Notes: a model not told the origin generated them from the sequence alone. A stretch of DNA of 44,410 nucleotides from CAZBYL01 sp964496275 (GCA_964496275.1 CAZBYL010000014.1:1-44410); one strand, 5' to 3'. Shown: positions 1 through 8,055, numbered from the stretch's first letter. A program made the numbers and translations.

Positions 1-40
1 TAGGAACAGTGAAAATCTGTTATTTTATATGTCCACTTTT

Positions 41-90
41 AAGGGTGCAGATCAGTGTTTCTCGGGTTCGGCTGTCCTGAGCACCTTTTA
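41..90. terminator. Hairpin beyond the nitrogenase-like operon
   Basis: GGTGC (44-48) pairs with GCACC (81-85), and TCAG (52-55) pairs with CTGA (77-80), with a three-base AGA bulge between the two helices. On the plus strand it is followed by TTTTA, so it would terminate a plus-strand transcript entering from the left. On the minus strand it lies 20 bases past the stop of the ABC ATPase gene but lacks a clear U-tract. It is probably a shared terminator between convergent genes, but the structure is imperfect. Confidence 0.35.
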
Positions 91-109
91 TCATCCGGCT
101 TGAATATCG

Positions 110-1171
110 CTAAATTTTTGAATAAACTGTTTTGGCGCTGACTCCCGGGAGCATGCCCAACTTACCGGAGACCGCGCTTATCGCTTCATTTGGAGCGTCT
201 AATATAATACTTATTATTGATATGTTCCTCTCCTTATAAGGCATACCCATGCGCCCTATTATGTACTGACTGTACTCGTGCAGGAGCTGGTTTATTTTTT
301 CCACAGAAGCCGGCTCCTCAACAATTATTCCTATCTGAGCAATTCGTGTTTCCATCTGTATCAGCCTTTCTGTAAGTATTTTTTCTTCGTCATCGAGGGG
401 CAGAATGCAAGCGTAATCTTTCCTGCCCAGGCAAAATTTGTGGATATGGACGCTCACGTCAAAAGCATGTTCCAAATTTGCTTCATTCATTACCTCCGAT
501 GTATCTCCGAACACCGCGCTTTTATCGGGCATCAGGAGAAGCGATTTTTGCGATATATCAAGGGCATGTTCCGGATAATGAGTATTTATAATAGCGGATA
601 TGTTTCTCTCCTTGCAAAGAGTAGAGATTGTGCTTAATACTATCCTCTGGTTTTTAAAATCAAGGTTTGATTCAGGCTCATCAAGAACTAAAATCGAAGG
701 CTGAGTCGCCAATGCTCTGGCTATCATTACCAACTGATACTCTCCTCCGCTTATCCTGCTGCAAAGCTTGTCTTTCAAATGAGCGATACCAACGAGCTTC
801 AATGATTCATCGACAATTTGCATGTCCTTTGCTCCAGGCATCGCAAGTTCATTGAGGTGTGAGTTGCGGCCCAGCACCGTCATCTCACCGACCGTATACA
901 CAAAGGAGGTTAACTTTGCCTGAGGAACATAGCCGACTTTTTTCCAAAACTCTTTAGCACGAACCTTCCTGATGTCCGTGCCATCAATGTAAGAGGCGCC
1001 TGAACTCCAACGAAGCAGCCCCAACATACATTTCATCAGAGTGGTTTTTCCGGCTCCGTTCGCACCTAAAATGGACAAAACATCCGGTTCCGAAAGAGTC
1101 AGAGAAACATCTTTCAGATTAACCTTGCCCGTCTCATATGAAAAAGAGCCATTTCTTACTTCAAATATCAT
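110..1171 (-). CDS. FecCD-type ABC transporter ATPase fused to a TM1266-like domain
   Basis: This is a 353-residue cytoplasmic ATPase that should power the permease encoded just upstream. The first ~230 residues are a standard ABC domain: Walker A GANGAGKT (36-43), Q-loop near 84, signature SGGE (141-144), Walker B LVLDEP (161-166) and switch His198. Typical FecE/BtuD proteins end near 250-270 residues. Here residues 276-353 add a separate module with the pattern of TM1266 (iron-only hydrogenase system regulator family): a VEE strand, LLHEYSQYIIGRMG, an ERNISIIS strand and SGKLGMLPGVSAKTV. TM1266-like proteins are usually stand-alone and sit beside hydE/hydF/hydG, which matches the HydE-like gene at the head of this operon. 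The start overlaps the permease stop by four bases (ATGA). The ABC assignment is secure. The C-terminal assignment rests on remembered family sequence, and its role (ligand or redox sensing of transport) is inference. Confidence 0.9.
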   Translation of the reverse strand: MIFEVRNGSFSYETGKVNLKDVSLTLSEPDVLSILGANGAGKTTLMKCMLGLLRWSSGASYIDGTDIRKVRAKEFWKKVGYVPQAKLTSFVYTVGEMTVLGRNSHLNELAMPGAKDMQIVDESLKLVGIAHLKDKLCSRISGGEYQLVMIARALATQPSILVLDEPESNLDFKNQRIVLSTISTLCKERNISAIINTHYPEHALDISQKSLLLMPDKSAVFGDTSEVMNEANLEHAFDVSVHIHKFCLGRKDYACILPLDDEEKILTERLIQMETRIAQIGIIVEEPASVEKINQLLHEYSQYIIGRMGMPYKERNISIISIILDAPNEAISAVSGKLGMLPGVSAKTVYSKI

Positions 1172-2196
1172 ATCTTTATACCTCCGCTCTTACGAAGCAA
1201 AAATATAAAGAACGGCGCCCCTATAACGGCTGTCAATATCGAGGCAGGAATTTCCGATGAGAGTGCGCAGCGTGCAACGGTATCTATCACGAGCATAAAT
1301 ATCGCGCCGAAGCCTATGCTTGCGGGAATAACATATCTGTTGTCATTGCCGAATATCATTCTCGATATGTGCGGTATGAGCAACCCAACCCAGCCGATAA
1401 GCCCGCACATTGAAACAGCCGAAGCCGTTATCATGGCAGATCCCAGTATGACTATCAAGCGGATCCTCTTAACCGGAATCCCCAAAGCGGTTGCTTCTTC
1501 CTCGCTCAGCGTCATTGCGTTCAGCTTCCATCTGAAAAGATATATAACGGCAAGCCCCGCGATAATGAACGGGGACCCCAGAGCAAGAGTCTCCTTTGTT
1601 GCCGATGACAGACTTCCCATAAGCCAGAAAGTTATTGCCGGTAAGACGTCTTGTGGGTCTGCAGAAAACTTGACGAGAGAGACAAGCGCGGAAAAAAGTG
1701 CACTTACCACCATACCGGCAAGTATTATCATGATTATTGAGGAAGATCCTCTTACGCGGCTCACAAAGTAAACAATTGTTACGGCAGCCAACCCGGATGC
1801 GAGAGCAGAGAGCTGCACCGCAATCGAAGGCAAACCCATCAGTATGGCAAGCACAGCTCCAAACGATGCCCCTGTAGCCACACCGAGCGTATCCGGCGTC
1901 GCCAAAGGATTTGAGAAAAGAGCCTGAAAGGCCCCGCCTGCAGCGGCAAGGCCGGCTCCTGCAATAAGTGCAAGAGCTATGCGAGGCAGCCTGATGTTGA
2001 ATACCACATCACTGATAGCCGAAGACACATCAACATTTGGAAAGTACCCCGGCAGAAGCAGCGCTCCCAACTGAACAAGCGTTATCTGATACCTGCCCAG
2101 GGTCACGGCAACAGCCGAGAAGATAATAACAGCAGCCGCCACAGAGGCCGTCCAAAAAATATCACGCTTTGCGTTTTTACCTGATGTTTCTTTCAT
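1168..2196 (-). CDS. FecCD/BtuC-family ABC transporter permease
   Basis: This 342-residue polytopic inner-membrane protein belongs to the type II importer permease family (BtuC, FecCD, MolB). The family signature RLPRIALALIAGAGLAAAGG followed by FQALFSNPLATPDTLGV is clear around residues 70-105, and the cytoplasmic EEEATALG coupling-helix region and GLIGWVGLLIPHISR segment are also typical. About nine to ten hydrophobic helices are visible. The family moves metal chelates (ferric siderophores, haem, cobalamin, molybdate/tungstate), and sequence alone does not separate these substrates. The gene begins five bases after the binding-protein stop and overlaps the ATPase by four bases, so the three are cotranscribed with the nitrogenase-like genes. 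Confidence 0.92.
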   Translation of the reverse strand: MKETSGKNAKRDIFWTASVAAAVIIFSAVAVTLGRYQITLVQLGALLLPGYFPNVDVSSAISDVVFNIRLPRIALALIAGAGLAAAGGAFQALFSNPLATPDTLGVATGASFGAVLAILMGLPSIAVQLSALASGLAAVTIVYFVSRVRGSSSIIMIILAGMVVSALFSALVSLVKFSADPQDVLPAITFWLMGSLSSATKETLALGSPFIIAGLAVIYLFRWKLNAMTLSEEEATALGIPVKRIRLIVILGSAMITASAVSMCGLIGWVGLLIPHISRMIFGNDNRYVIPASIGFGAIFMLVIDTVARCALSSEIPASILTAVIGAPFFIFLLRKSGGIKI

Positions 2197-2201
2197 GCCG
2201 T

Positions 2202-3335
2202 TTATTTTTTGAACCCGTCCGCGCCCGCAGGAGTGGGATTAAACATGCGGACAACCTGTTCATCTGTAAGCTTTATGCCATATATTTTGACATAATAATC
2301 TTTTACCTCTTTTGTTATGTCTATGTCCTTAAACAGTTCCGGGTAGACTTTCTTAGCAACCCAAAGCAAAGTAACGGGTGTGTCAGCACATGGGGTATAA
2401 CTTCTGTAAGAGCCAAGCGGCATCTTATATACAGCCTTATTCTTCACAGCCTTAACATTACTCCAGTTATCGCCGCCTATTTTGTTTTCAAAAATATCCT
2501 GCGGCATCGTCGGTGTAAAGTTTGTAATCACTACAACATCGGGGTTCCATTTATAAACCTGCTCCATCGTTATCTTGGCGCTATCGTTGTCCACCGTGAT
2601 TTCCTCTGCAGCATTAAGCGCGCCCACAGCGTCACACCAATATTGACCGAAGAAATGTTTGCCTGACGTTATCATCTTCTGATCGTCATACTGGAAAAGG
2701 AAAAGAACTTTTCTTTTTTCATCCTGCTTAAGTGTGCTTACCCTCTTCTGTATCTTATCGTACATGTTTTTACTGTATTCCGAAACTATACCTGCCTTAT
2801 CGCTCTCAGGGAAAATCTTGCTGAGAAGCGCTATCCATTCGTCATAAGTTTTTAAAACATCATAGTCCCATTTGCTGGCAGAAACTCCCACACCCGGTAT
2901 TCCCGCATTCTTCAGCATTTTTTTCCAATCGGCATTTCCCGCATTATAAAAGACGACATCGGGTTTTAGCTTCATAAGTTCCTCAATATTTAAATTATCA
3001 CCATTCATATACCCTGTCTCGGCCTTTAAGATTTCAGGGAATATCTCCCCTAAAAGCCCTGATTTTGCGGCACTCATTGATACAGGGGGGATTCCGACAA
3101 TTTTTTCCGCTGAACCTAGGAAGATCGATATAACAGACGGCAGAGGGAAAATTCCGGCAACAGCCACCCTGTTAACCTTCTCCGGGACCTCTACCTGATT
3201 ACCCAAGTGGTCCGTAACTGTAATCGTTTTCACGTCAGATGAAACACTTTGGGAATCAATACCGCCTGTGTACAGAAGATACCCTCCGGTTAAAACAAAT
3301 ACTGCCAAAATCAGAAGCAATGAGACCCGTTTCAT
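2202..3335 (-). CDS. Periplasmic metal-chelate binding protein (class III, FecB/BtuF-like)
   Basis: This is a 377-residue substrate-binding protein for the FecCD-type transporter. The N-terminus (KR, then a hydrophobic run of about 20 residues) is a signal peptide or membrane anchor. There is no lipobox cysteine, so the protein is either soluble in a periplasm or held by the uncleaved helix, which agrees with a diderm cell. The mature part opens with TITVTDHLGNQVEVPEKVNR, the standard start of class III helical-backbone binding proteins, and continues with an NIEELMKLKPDVVF block. It overlaps the preceding component-1 gene by four bases (ATGA). It could bind a haem, corrinoid, siderophore or oxyanion such as molybdate; the operon suggests a metal-containing substrate, which remains inference. 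Confidence 0.88.
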   Translation of the reverse strand: MKRVSLLLILAVFVLTGGYLLYTGGIDSQSVSSDVKTITVTDHLGNQVEVPEKVNRVAVAGIFPLPSVISIFLGSAEKIVGIPPVSMSAAKSGLLGEIFPEILKAETGYMNGDNLNIEELMKLKPDVVFYNAGNADWKKMLKNAGIPGVGVSASKWDYDVLKTYDEWIALLSKIFPESDKAGIVSEYSKNMYDKIQKRVSTLKQDEKRKVLFLFQYDDQKMITSGKHFFGQYWCDAVGALNAAEEITVDNDSAKITMEQVYKWNPDVVVITNFTPTMPQDIFENKIGGDNWSNVKAVKNKAVYKMPLGSYRSYTPCADTPVTLLWVAKKVYPELFKDIDITKEVKDYYVKIYGIKLTDEQVVRMFNPTPAGADGFKK

Positions 3336-4507
3336 TTATTTATCTCTCCTTCAAACCACGAATTTAAAGCTCCCCCAACCATCATTGGTATGTCACTGCG
3401 GAATATTCTTCCCGAATAACCCTCGTGAGGAAAGGCGATGAAACTTGCGTCCCTGCCGCGCAGAGCAGGCTTAAACAGAGGGTCGGCCACAACTGCATCC
3501 GCATCCTTAAGCTGCGCAAAAATATCGTCTTCATTCAACAAATAGAGGTCGCGCTCCCCTAAAAGGTTCTCTCCTCCGTCCTCAGCCGCAATTGCAGACA
3601 CATTCGCGAAGTCAAAATCACAGCGCAGAGCAGAGGCAACAGACATTGCCCATACAGCCTCGCCCACAACATATATTTTTTTGCCGCCGCCGTTTTCGCA
3701 TCGGCAGGCAACAGCGTTTATATCAACACAACGCTCCGCAGCCCGCTTGATTTCCTCAGTAAGGTGCACGGCAAATTTTTTGCCTGTAGGAATACCCACA
3801 ACATAGGGTGTGCCGTATATTTTTTTAAGCGTTTTCGCAAGAGGCAGACCGCATGATGAGACGACAACATTTACATTCGCGCGCCCCGAATCCATCATTT
3901 CTTCCCAAGAACTGTCCATAGACCACACGCTTTGCACTTCAAACCCGTTTTCAATAAAATAATTTTTCACTGCCGCAGCATTGCCGGTTATTGAAAAATC
4001 AAGCGGGGTAACACCGAGAATATTGAGCCGTGTACGCTCACTCACGACAGGTTTTATCTCCGGGTCGCAAAACCTTTCCGCAATTGCGGACAATGCCATT
4101 CCGGCACCCACTGTATAAGAATGCATACCGTTTGTGGCAAAGCCAAATGTGGGAATTTTAGTCGCAGCTTCGATATCGCGTGCCAAACCTTTGAAGTCTG
4201 TCCCCATCATCATGGGAATAGGAGTTCCGGCTATCGCAATAAAACGGGGGTGCAGCTCAAGAGCCGCTCTCGCAACATCATCTGTCACTTTGCCCTCATC
4301 ACCCAACATAGCCTCAGTCTCCGACAGAGCGGATATAAAAACAAGGCTCGGAATGTTGTACCAGCGCGGCTCATCATGTGTGTTATACGTGGAATTGCAG
4401 CCTGAAGCGTCATGCATAACAGTCATGCCGCCCATCTCATAAAGAGCAGAGCACACTCCCGAAACATCCGCCGCATAAGTGGACAAAATACTGCAAGTCT
4501 GTCTCAA
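3332..4507 (-). CDS. Nitrogenase component 1-like subunit (NifK/BchB/CfbD-like)
   Basis: This member of the oxidoreductase/nitrogenase component-1 family is about 391 residues, much shorter than NifD or NifK (~480-520) and closer to the dark-operative chlorophyllide reductase and CfbD subunits. The chosen start is TTG (4507-4505), which overlaps the TGA of the preceding gene and follows a G-rich Shine-Dalgarno (GGGTGGGGGTG). An upstream in-frame ATG at 4597 would overlap that gene by ~90 bases and add no family sequence. Three cysteines (C5, C19, C37) sit in RQTCSI, SGVCSA and DASGCNSTYNTHDEPRW, the expected places for ligands of a subunit-bridging Fe-S cluster. It presumably pairs with the gene just upstream and receives electrons from the NifH-like protein. 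The family is clear; the substrate is unknown. Confidence 0.88.
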   Translation of the reverse strand: MRQTCSILSTYAADVSGVCSALYEMGGMTVMHDASGCNSTYNTHDEPRWYNIPSLVFISALSETEAMLGDEGKVTDDVARAALELHPRFIAIAGTPIPMMMGTDFKGLARDIEAATKIPTFGFATNGMHSYTVGAGMALSAIAERFCDPEIKPVVSERTRLNILGVTPLDFSITGNAAAVKNYFIENGFEVQSVWSMDSSWEEMMDSGRANVNVVVSSCGLPLAKTLKKIYGTPYVVGIPTGKKFAVHLTEEIKRAAERCVDINAVACRCENGGGKKIYVVGEAVWAMSVASALRCDFDFANVSAIAAEDGGENLLGERDLYLLNEDDIFAQLKDADAVVADPLFKPALRGRDASFIAFPHEGYSGRIFRSDIPMMVGGALNSWFEGEINK

Positions 4508-5832
4508 CAGCAACACCCCCACCCTTTTATCTGAATGAGCTTTTCTGCATCTTTTTCGGAAACAGCAGCTTCTCTGATTAAAGCCGCCATCTTGCACACT
4601 CCGTCAAAACCGTGCAAACCACCGCCTTCGAGAATATTCACGAAATAATTCGTAGATGTAAAGTAGGCGGCCTTCTGCCCCACTGCAACGATTTTGCCGC
4701 AGCCTGATTCGGAAGCCTTCTTATGCAGCAGCCCCATTTTGGGGTGAACCGTGGCATAGAGCATCATATCTTCCGCGTTTGCCTTAAGCCAATCGAAATC
4801 ATCCTGCTCTTCGGGTGAAAAGACATCTCCATACACGGAAACTACATTCATACCATGAGTAATCAAAAGTCTGGCAAGGCCGAGAGGCCGTGTAGTTACA
4901 GTGTAATCTATGGCAATAGGAGTATCCCCTAAAAGTTCAGATGTCTTCTTAAGTTCATTTTCAGCCTTTTCGATAAGTAAATCGATATCAGGCATGGGAA
5001 GTGAGAACATATCAGCCAGCTTGGCAAGTCCCGACGTAATCTCTCTGTAGCTGAAGCTTGCAGGTATATAGAGGTAATCCTGCCCAAGCCTGCTCTTCAG
5101 ACTCTCAGCAGCATGCTTTGCCGCAGGGTTGTACACTATATTAAACTTCGAAGACGCCATTTCCTGGTACTCCGAATAAGTTTTGGTATAGCATATATCG
5201 CGTATTTTCCACCCTGCCGAATCAAGCATCTTTATGAAATCGGAAGATAGCTCTGTCGGGTAATTGTTTCCTATTATGTTCACACTTTTTTCTTCAAGCG
5301 GTACAGGCTTCAAAAGGCTGTACAACTGCTCTCTCATCTTGCTGTCCGGGGATATCCACGTCTTTCTCATAATCGGGGTCATATAACAATCCGTAAAATC
5401 GACAGAAGGGAAACGCTCCCTTAGCTTTGTATATATAAAATCAAGATCACATGCCATAAACTTGTGGATACAACTTGTAAAAACAAGAACTGCTCTCGGC
5501 AGTTTCGGCAGTTTTTTTAATATATCCGACACACCGTCGATAATCTGACTCTCCATGTCGCCGTCCAAAACATTATTCTCACACACAGCTACAGTTGAAA
5601 AACGGTCCGCCGCATTCATTTCTGCGGCAGTCAGCACTACACCGCGGAGGCAGCCCTGTGCGCACACAAAAATCTGATGACTTTCGGGCACGAGCATCCC
5701 CGTATGGACAATATTCCACATTCCCCTAGCGGGGGAACCATACTCGACGCCATATTCATGAGGAGAGAGGGACTTAGCGTCTCCTATACGAATTCCGGCC
5801 CCGCTCTCGTCAAGATCTCTTAGGCTTATCAT
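4504..5832 (-). CDS. Nitrogenase component 1-like subunit (NifD-like)
   Basis: This is a 442-residue component-1-type oxidoreductase subunit. Candidate P-cluster-like ligands are C57 and C61 (VCAQGC), C84 (AVCEN) and C121 (FTSCIH). The domains have alternating Rossmann-like segments as in NifD/NifE/BchN. The protein ends Gly-Trp-Gly-Cys-Cys-Cys; the codons of that tail are also the G-rich Shine-Dalgarno of the next gene, so the triple cysteine may be a by-product or a metal site. It overlaps the NifH-like gene by four bases (ATGA). No nifE/nifN/nifB accompany it, so it is unlikely to be a classical dinitrogenase. Relatives include CfbD, BchN, methylthio-alkane reductase and other uncharacterised group IV-VI homologues; which is nearest cannot be settled by eye. 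Confidence 0.88.
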   Translation of the reverse strand: MISLRDLDESGAGIRIGDAKSLSPHEYGVEYGSPARGMWNIVHTGMLVPESHQIFVCAQGCLRGVVLTAAEMNAADRFSTVAVCENNVLDGDMESQIIDGVSDILKKLPKLPRAVLVFTSCIHKFMACDLDFIYTKLRERFPSVDFTDCYMTPIMRKTWISPDSKMREQLYSLLKPVPLEEKSVNIIGNNYPTELSSDFIKMLDSAGWKIRDICYTKTYSEYQEMASSKFNIVYNPAAKHAAESLKSRLGQDYLYIPASFSYREITSGLAKLADMFSLPMPDIDLLIEKAENELKKTSELLGDTPIAIDYTVTTRPLGLARLLITHGMNVVSVYGDVFSPEEQDDFDWLKANAEDMMLYATVHPKMGLLHKKASESGCGKIVAVGQKAAYFTSTNYFVNILEGGGLHGFDGVCKMAALIREAAVSEKDAEKLIQIKGWGCCC

Positions 5833-6590
5833 GACAGTCTGCCACAGGCTTTTAAAATCTGCTTCGCAAGCAGCCGATACATATCGGCTGCGGGGCTCTG
5901 CGGATAAGCTTCGAGCACGGTCTTCATCATCTCGTCTGCCTCCTGCACCGTAACACTGAAATCCAAGGTTCCGACTATATTGGAACCTATATCGGACGCC
6001 AGTTCCGCAACCTTCTCATCCTCGCGCGGAACATTGCGCCTGTTCAGAATTATTCCGCCGAGCTCAGCATAGCCGCGGGACTCAAAATTTTTGACGGCTT
6101 CCGCAATATTGGCGGCGGCATGAATCGCCATGTTCTCGCCGGAAGTGATTACAAAAACCTTCTCCGCATACCCCTCTCTTATCGGCATAGCAAACCCGCC
6201 GCAGACAACATCACCAAGGACATCGTAAATCACAGCGTCAGGTTTATAAAATTCAAAGGCATTTTTCTCCTTCAACTTCTCCATTGCAGCAATAATACCG
6301 CGCCCCGCACAGCCGAGCCCCGGAGTCGGGCCTCCCGCCTCAACGCACAGGACGCCGCCGTAGCCCTCTGTAACCATATCTGACAGTTCAAGCGCAGCGC
6401 CCTTGCTTCGTATCAGATCGAGCACAGTAGGAACTCGCGTACCTCCGTGAAGATTAATTGTGGAGTCGGCCTTAGGGTCGCAGCCTATCTGCATAACTCT
6501 AAGCCCCATTTCAGAAAAAGCCGCGGACACATTGGAAACCGTCGTGGACTTGCCTATACCGCCCTTGCCATATACAGCTATCTTTATCAT
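5829..6590 (-). CDS. NifH-like ATP-dependent iron protein (component 2)
   Basis: This 253-residue homodimeric [4Fe-4S] ATPase should deliver low-potential electrons to the component-1 pair. Visible motifs are Walker A GKGGIGKST (8-16), switch CDPKADST (37-44), the first cluster ligand C94 in GPTPGLGCAGRG, and the second, C130, in YDVLGDVVCGGFAMP. Arg97 is the position that is ADP-ribosylated in true NifH. It is somewhat shorter than nitrogenase NifH (~275-295) at the C-terminus, as in BchL/CfbC-type homologues. The gene overlaps both neighbours by four bases, so stoichiometry is probably set by translational coupling. Family assignment is certain. That it serves nitrogen fixation is not supported by the surroundings. 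Confidence 0.95.
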   Translation of the reverse strand: MIKIAVYGKGGIGKSTTVSNVSAAFSEMGLRVMQIGCDPKADSTINLHGGTRVPTVLDLIRSKGAALELSDMVTEGYGGVLCVEAGGPTPGLGCAGRGIIAAMEKLKEKNAFEFYKPDAVIYDVLGDVVCGGFAMPIREGYAEKVFVITSGENMAIHAAANIAEAVKNFESRGYAELGGIILNRRNVPREDEKVAELASDIGSNIVGTLDFSVTVQEADEMMKTVLEAYPQSPAADMYRLLAKQILKACGRLS

Positions 6591-7645
6591 TCAGCAGACC
6601 TCCGCCCTGTGTAATCGCCTCTGTCAACAACCACTTCGTAACCTATTTTTTTTATATTCTCGGACATTCTGGAAACACTCTCGGAAGCGTCATCCTTTGT
6701 CCCTATTTTATTATCGTAAAGCAGATAAAACTTTCTTACATCCGAGGGTGAAATGTTCGGCATAACAACATTTGCTCCGGCAAGAATCCCCTGCTCTCTG
6801 CCGTCACCCTGCACAGTTCCGAGCGCAGTCGTAGCCGGAAGAAGAGCATAAGGCAACATCAGCCGAACGAGACTCAGCAGAAAGAGGGTCTTCTCCGCAC
6901 TGCCTGCCTGATAATCTCTGAAGGGGGTATCTTTATGCGGTATGAATGGTCCTATGCCCACCATCTGCGGGTCAAAACCCTTCATATACAGCAAATCGTC
7001 CGCAATATTTTCATCTGTCTGATAAGGAGAACCCACCATAAAGCCGCAGCCCGCCTGATAACCTATATCACGCAGGTCATCAAGACACCTCATTCTGTTG
7101 GCAAGAGAGAGCTCTTTCGGGTGCAGCTTTGAATAGTGGGAAGGAGTTGCCGTCTCGTGGCGCAGAAGGTAACGATTGGCGCCCGCGTCATAAAAACGCT
7201 GATACGACTCGCGGCTTTTTTCTCCGAGAGAGAGGGTCAGCGCGCAATCGGGATACTTACCCTTAATCATGGAAACGAGCCGCACGACTCGGTCATCTGT
7301 AAAATACTCATCCTCGCCGCCTTGTAACACAAACGTCCTGAACCCAAGCTCATAGCCGTAATCACAGCAAGAAAGAACGTCATCTTCCGTAAGCCGATAC
7401 CTCTGCACATTTCTGTTGCTGCGGCGGATACCGCAATAGTAACAGTCGTTTCTGCAAAAGTTTGTAAGTTCAATGAGCCCTCTGAAAAAAACTCGCTTAC
7501 CGAATATGCTCACAGACACTGATCTTGCCTTCTTCGCGGCATACTCTCTATCCGATTCACTGTACCCCGAAATAAGCGAGACAAGCTCATCTCTGGGCAG
7601 AGTTCCGTTTGACGCAAGTATGTCTATTCTCTCTCTGTTATCCAT
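6587..7645 (-). CDS. HydE-like radical SAM enzyme
   Basis: This is a 352-residue BioB/HydE/PylB-type radical SAM protein starting at ATG 7645, preceded by a GGCGG-type ribosome site. The open frame extends 78 codons further upstream but that part lies in the regulatory leader and is not protein-like. The radical SAM cysteines are C64, C68 and C71 (CRNDCYYC, then GIRRSN). Downstream blocks match HydE: GCGFMVGSPYQT, GIGPFIPHKDTPF, a TTALGT segment and NVVMPNISPSDVRK. HydE acts on an organometallic Fe precursor during [FeFe]-hydrogenase H-cluster assembly. No hydrogenase, HydF or HydG gene is in the window; instead it heads a nitrogenase-like operon and its stop overlaps nifH by four bases. It may assemble a metal cofactor for the reductase. 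PylB-like function is less likely because no pyrrolysine genes are here. Confidence 0.88.
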   Translation of the reverse strand: MDNRERIDILASNGTLPRDELVSLISGYSESDREYAAKKARSVSVSIFGKRVFFRGLIELTNFCRNDCYYCGIRRSNRNVQRYRLTEDDVLSCCDYGYELGFRTFVLQGGEDEYFTDDRVVRLVSMIKGKYPDCALTLSLGEKSRESYQRFYDAGANRYLLRHETATPSHYSKLHPKELSLANRMRCLDDLRDIGYQAGCGFMVGSPYQTDENIADDLLYMKGFDPQMVGIGPFIPHKDTPFRDYQAGSAEKTLFLLSLVRLMLPYALLPATTALGTVQGDGREQGILAGANVVMPNISPSDVRKFYLLYDNKIGTKDDASESVSRMSENIKKIGYEVVVDRGDYTGRRSAE

Positions 7646-7832
7646 CCCGCACCGCCTTTTACAAAAACATAATAAAAATACCCCTCCGCCGGAAGGCAGA
7701 AGGGCACGACAAAACAGCACAAACATCCCCAATATATCAACGCCTTCTGACTCCGAACAAATCATCGTCCATTCAGCACATCCGTTACTTACAACACAGG
7801 CTCGAGGTCGGAATCCCTCCCACTCGCCGATA
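7646..7832 (-). promoter_or_regulatory. Structured leader with attenuator (candidate riboswitch)
   Basis: The ~185-nt leader between the predicted transcript start and the HydE-like gene contains an intrinsic terminator (7671-7704). An upstream segment (minus-strand CAGAAGG, 7743-7749) is perfectly complementary to CCTTCTG in the terminator's 5' arm (7697-7703), so terminator and antiterminator exclude each other. The first ~90 nt contain a short helix GAGG/CCUC around GAUUCCGA enclosed by GGC/GCC, which could be an aptamer. I do not see the cobalamin, FMN, SAM, NiCo or purine riboswitch signatures. No long leader peptide is obvious. The pairing is seen directly; ligand control is inferred. 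Confidence 0.6.
7671..7704 (-). terminator. Attenuator terminator in the leader
   Basis: On the minus strand CCCTTCTGCC (7704-7695), loop TTCC, then GGCGGAGGGG (7690-7681) form a 10-bp stem with two G-U pairs, followed by TATTTTTATT. It ends 26 bases before the HydE-like start codon. Confidence 0.75.
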
Positions 7833-7838
7833 TTGTGA

Positions 7839-7867
7839 ATTATAGCACTGCGAAGTTTACAAAACAA
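7839..7867 (-). promoter_or_regulatory. Promoter of the nitrogenase-like operon
   Basis: On the minus strand TTGTTT (7867-7862) is separated by exactly 17 bases from a perfect TATAAT (7844-7839), which is preceded by TG to make an extended -10. Transcription should start near 7832. Confidence 0.8.
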
Positions 7868-8020
7868 GAAAGCGTACAATATAAAAATTGAACCATTTAC
7901 GGCTGCGCAGCTCCTAAACTGCCTCCGTTACGGGCATTGTTATGTAAGCATCAGCATCAGACATTACGCCGACAAACACTGTAAAAATCTTTTTCACTTT
8001 ATAGACTTTTGCTATCGTGT

Positions 8021-8048
8021 TACAATCGCGCTATATAATTGATGGAGG
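8021..8048 (+). promoter_or_regulatory. Possible jet promoter -10 and ribosome binding site
   Basis: TACAAT at 8021-8026 could be a -10 element; its -35 is weak. GGAGG at 8044-8048 lies seven bases before the ATG at 8056 and decides that start. The rest of the 8056-7868 gap holds no gene I can support. Confidence 0.4.
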
Positions 8049-8055
8049 TTCGTCT

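Noticed and set aside
4508..4597. Upstream ATG extension of the second component-1 subunit
   Set aside because: It would overlap the preceding gene by ~90 bases, its residues are not family-like, and TTG 4507 has a strong ribosome site.
110..7645. Classical nitrogen fixation (nif) cluster
   Set aside because: NifB, NifE and NifN are missing and both component-1 subunits are much shorter than NifD/NifK.
7646..7879. 78-codon N-terminal extension of the HydE-like protein
   Set aside because: It spans the promoter -10, leader and terminator, and the translated sequence does not look like protein; ATG 7645 gives the normal HydE length.
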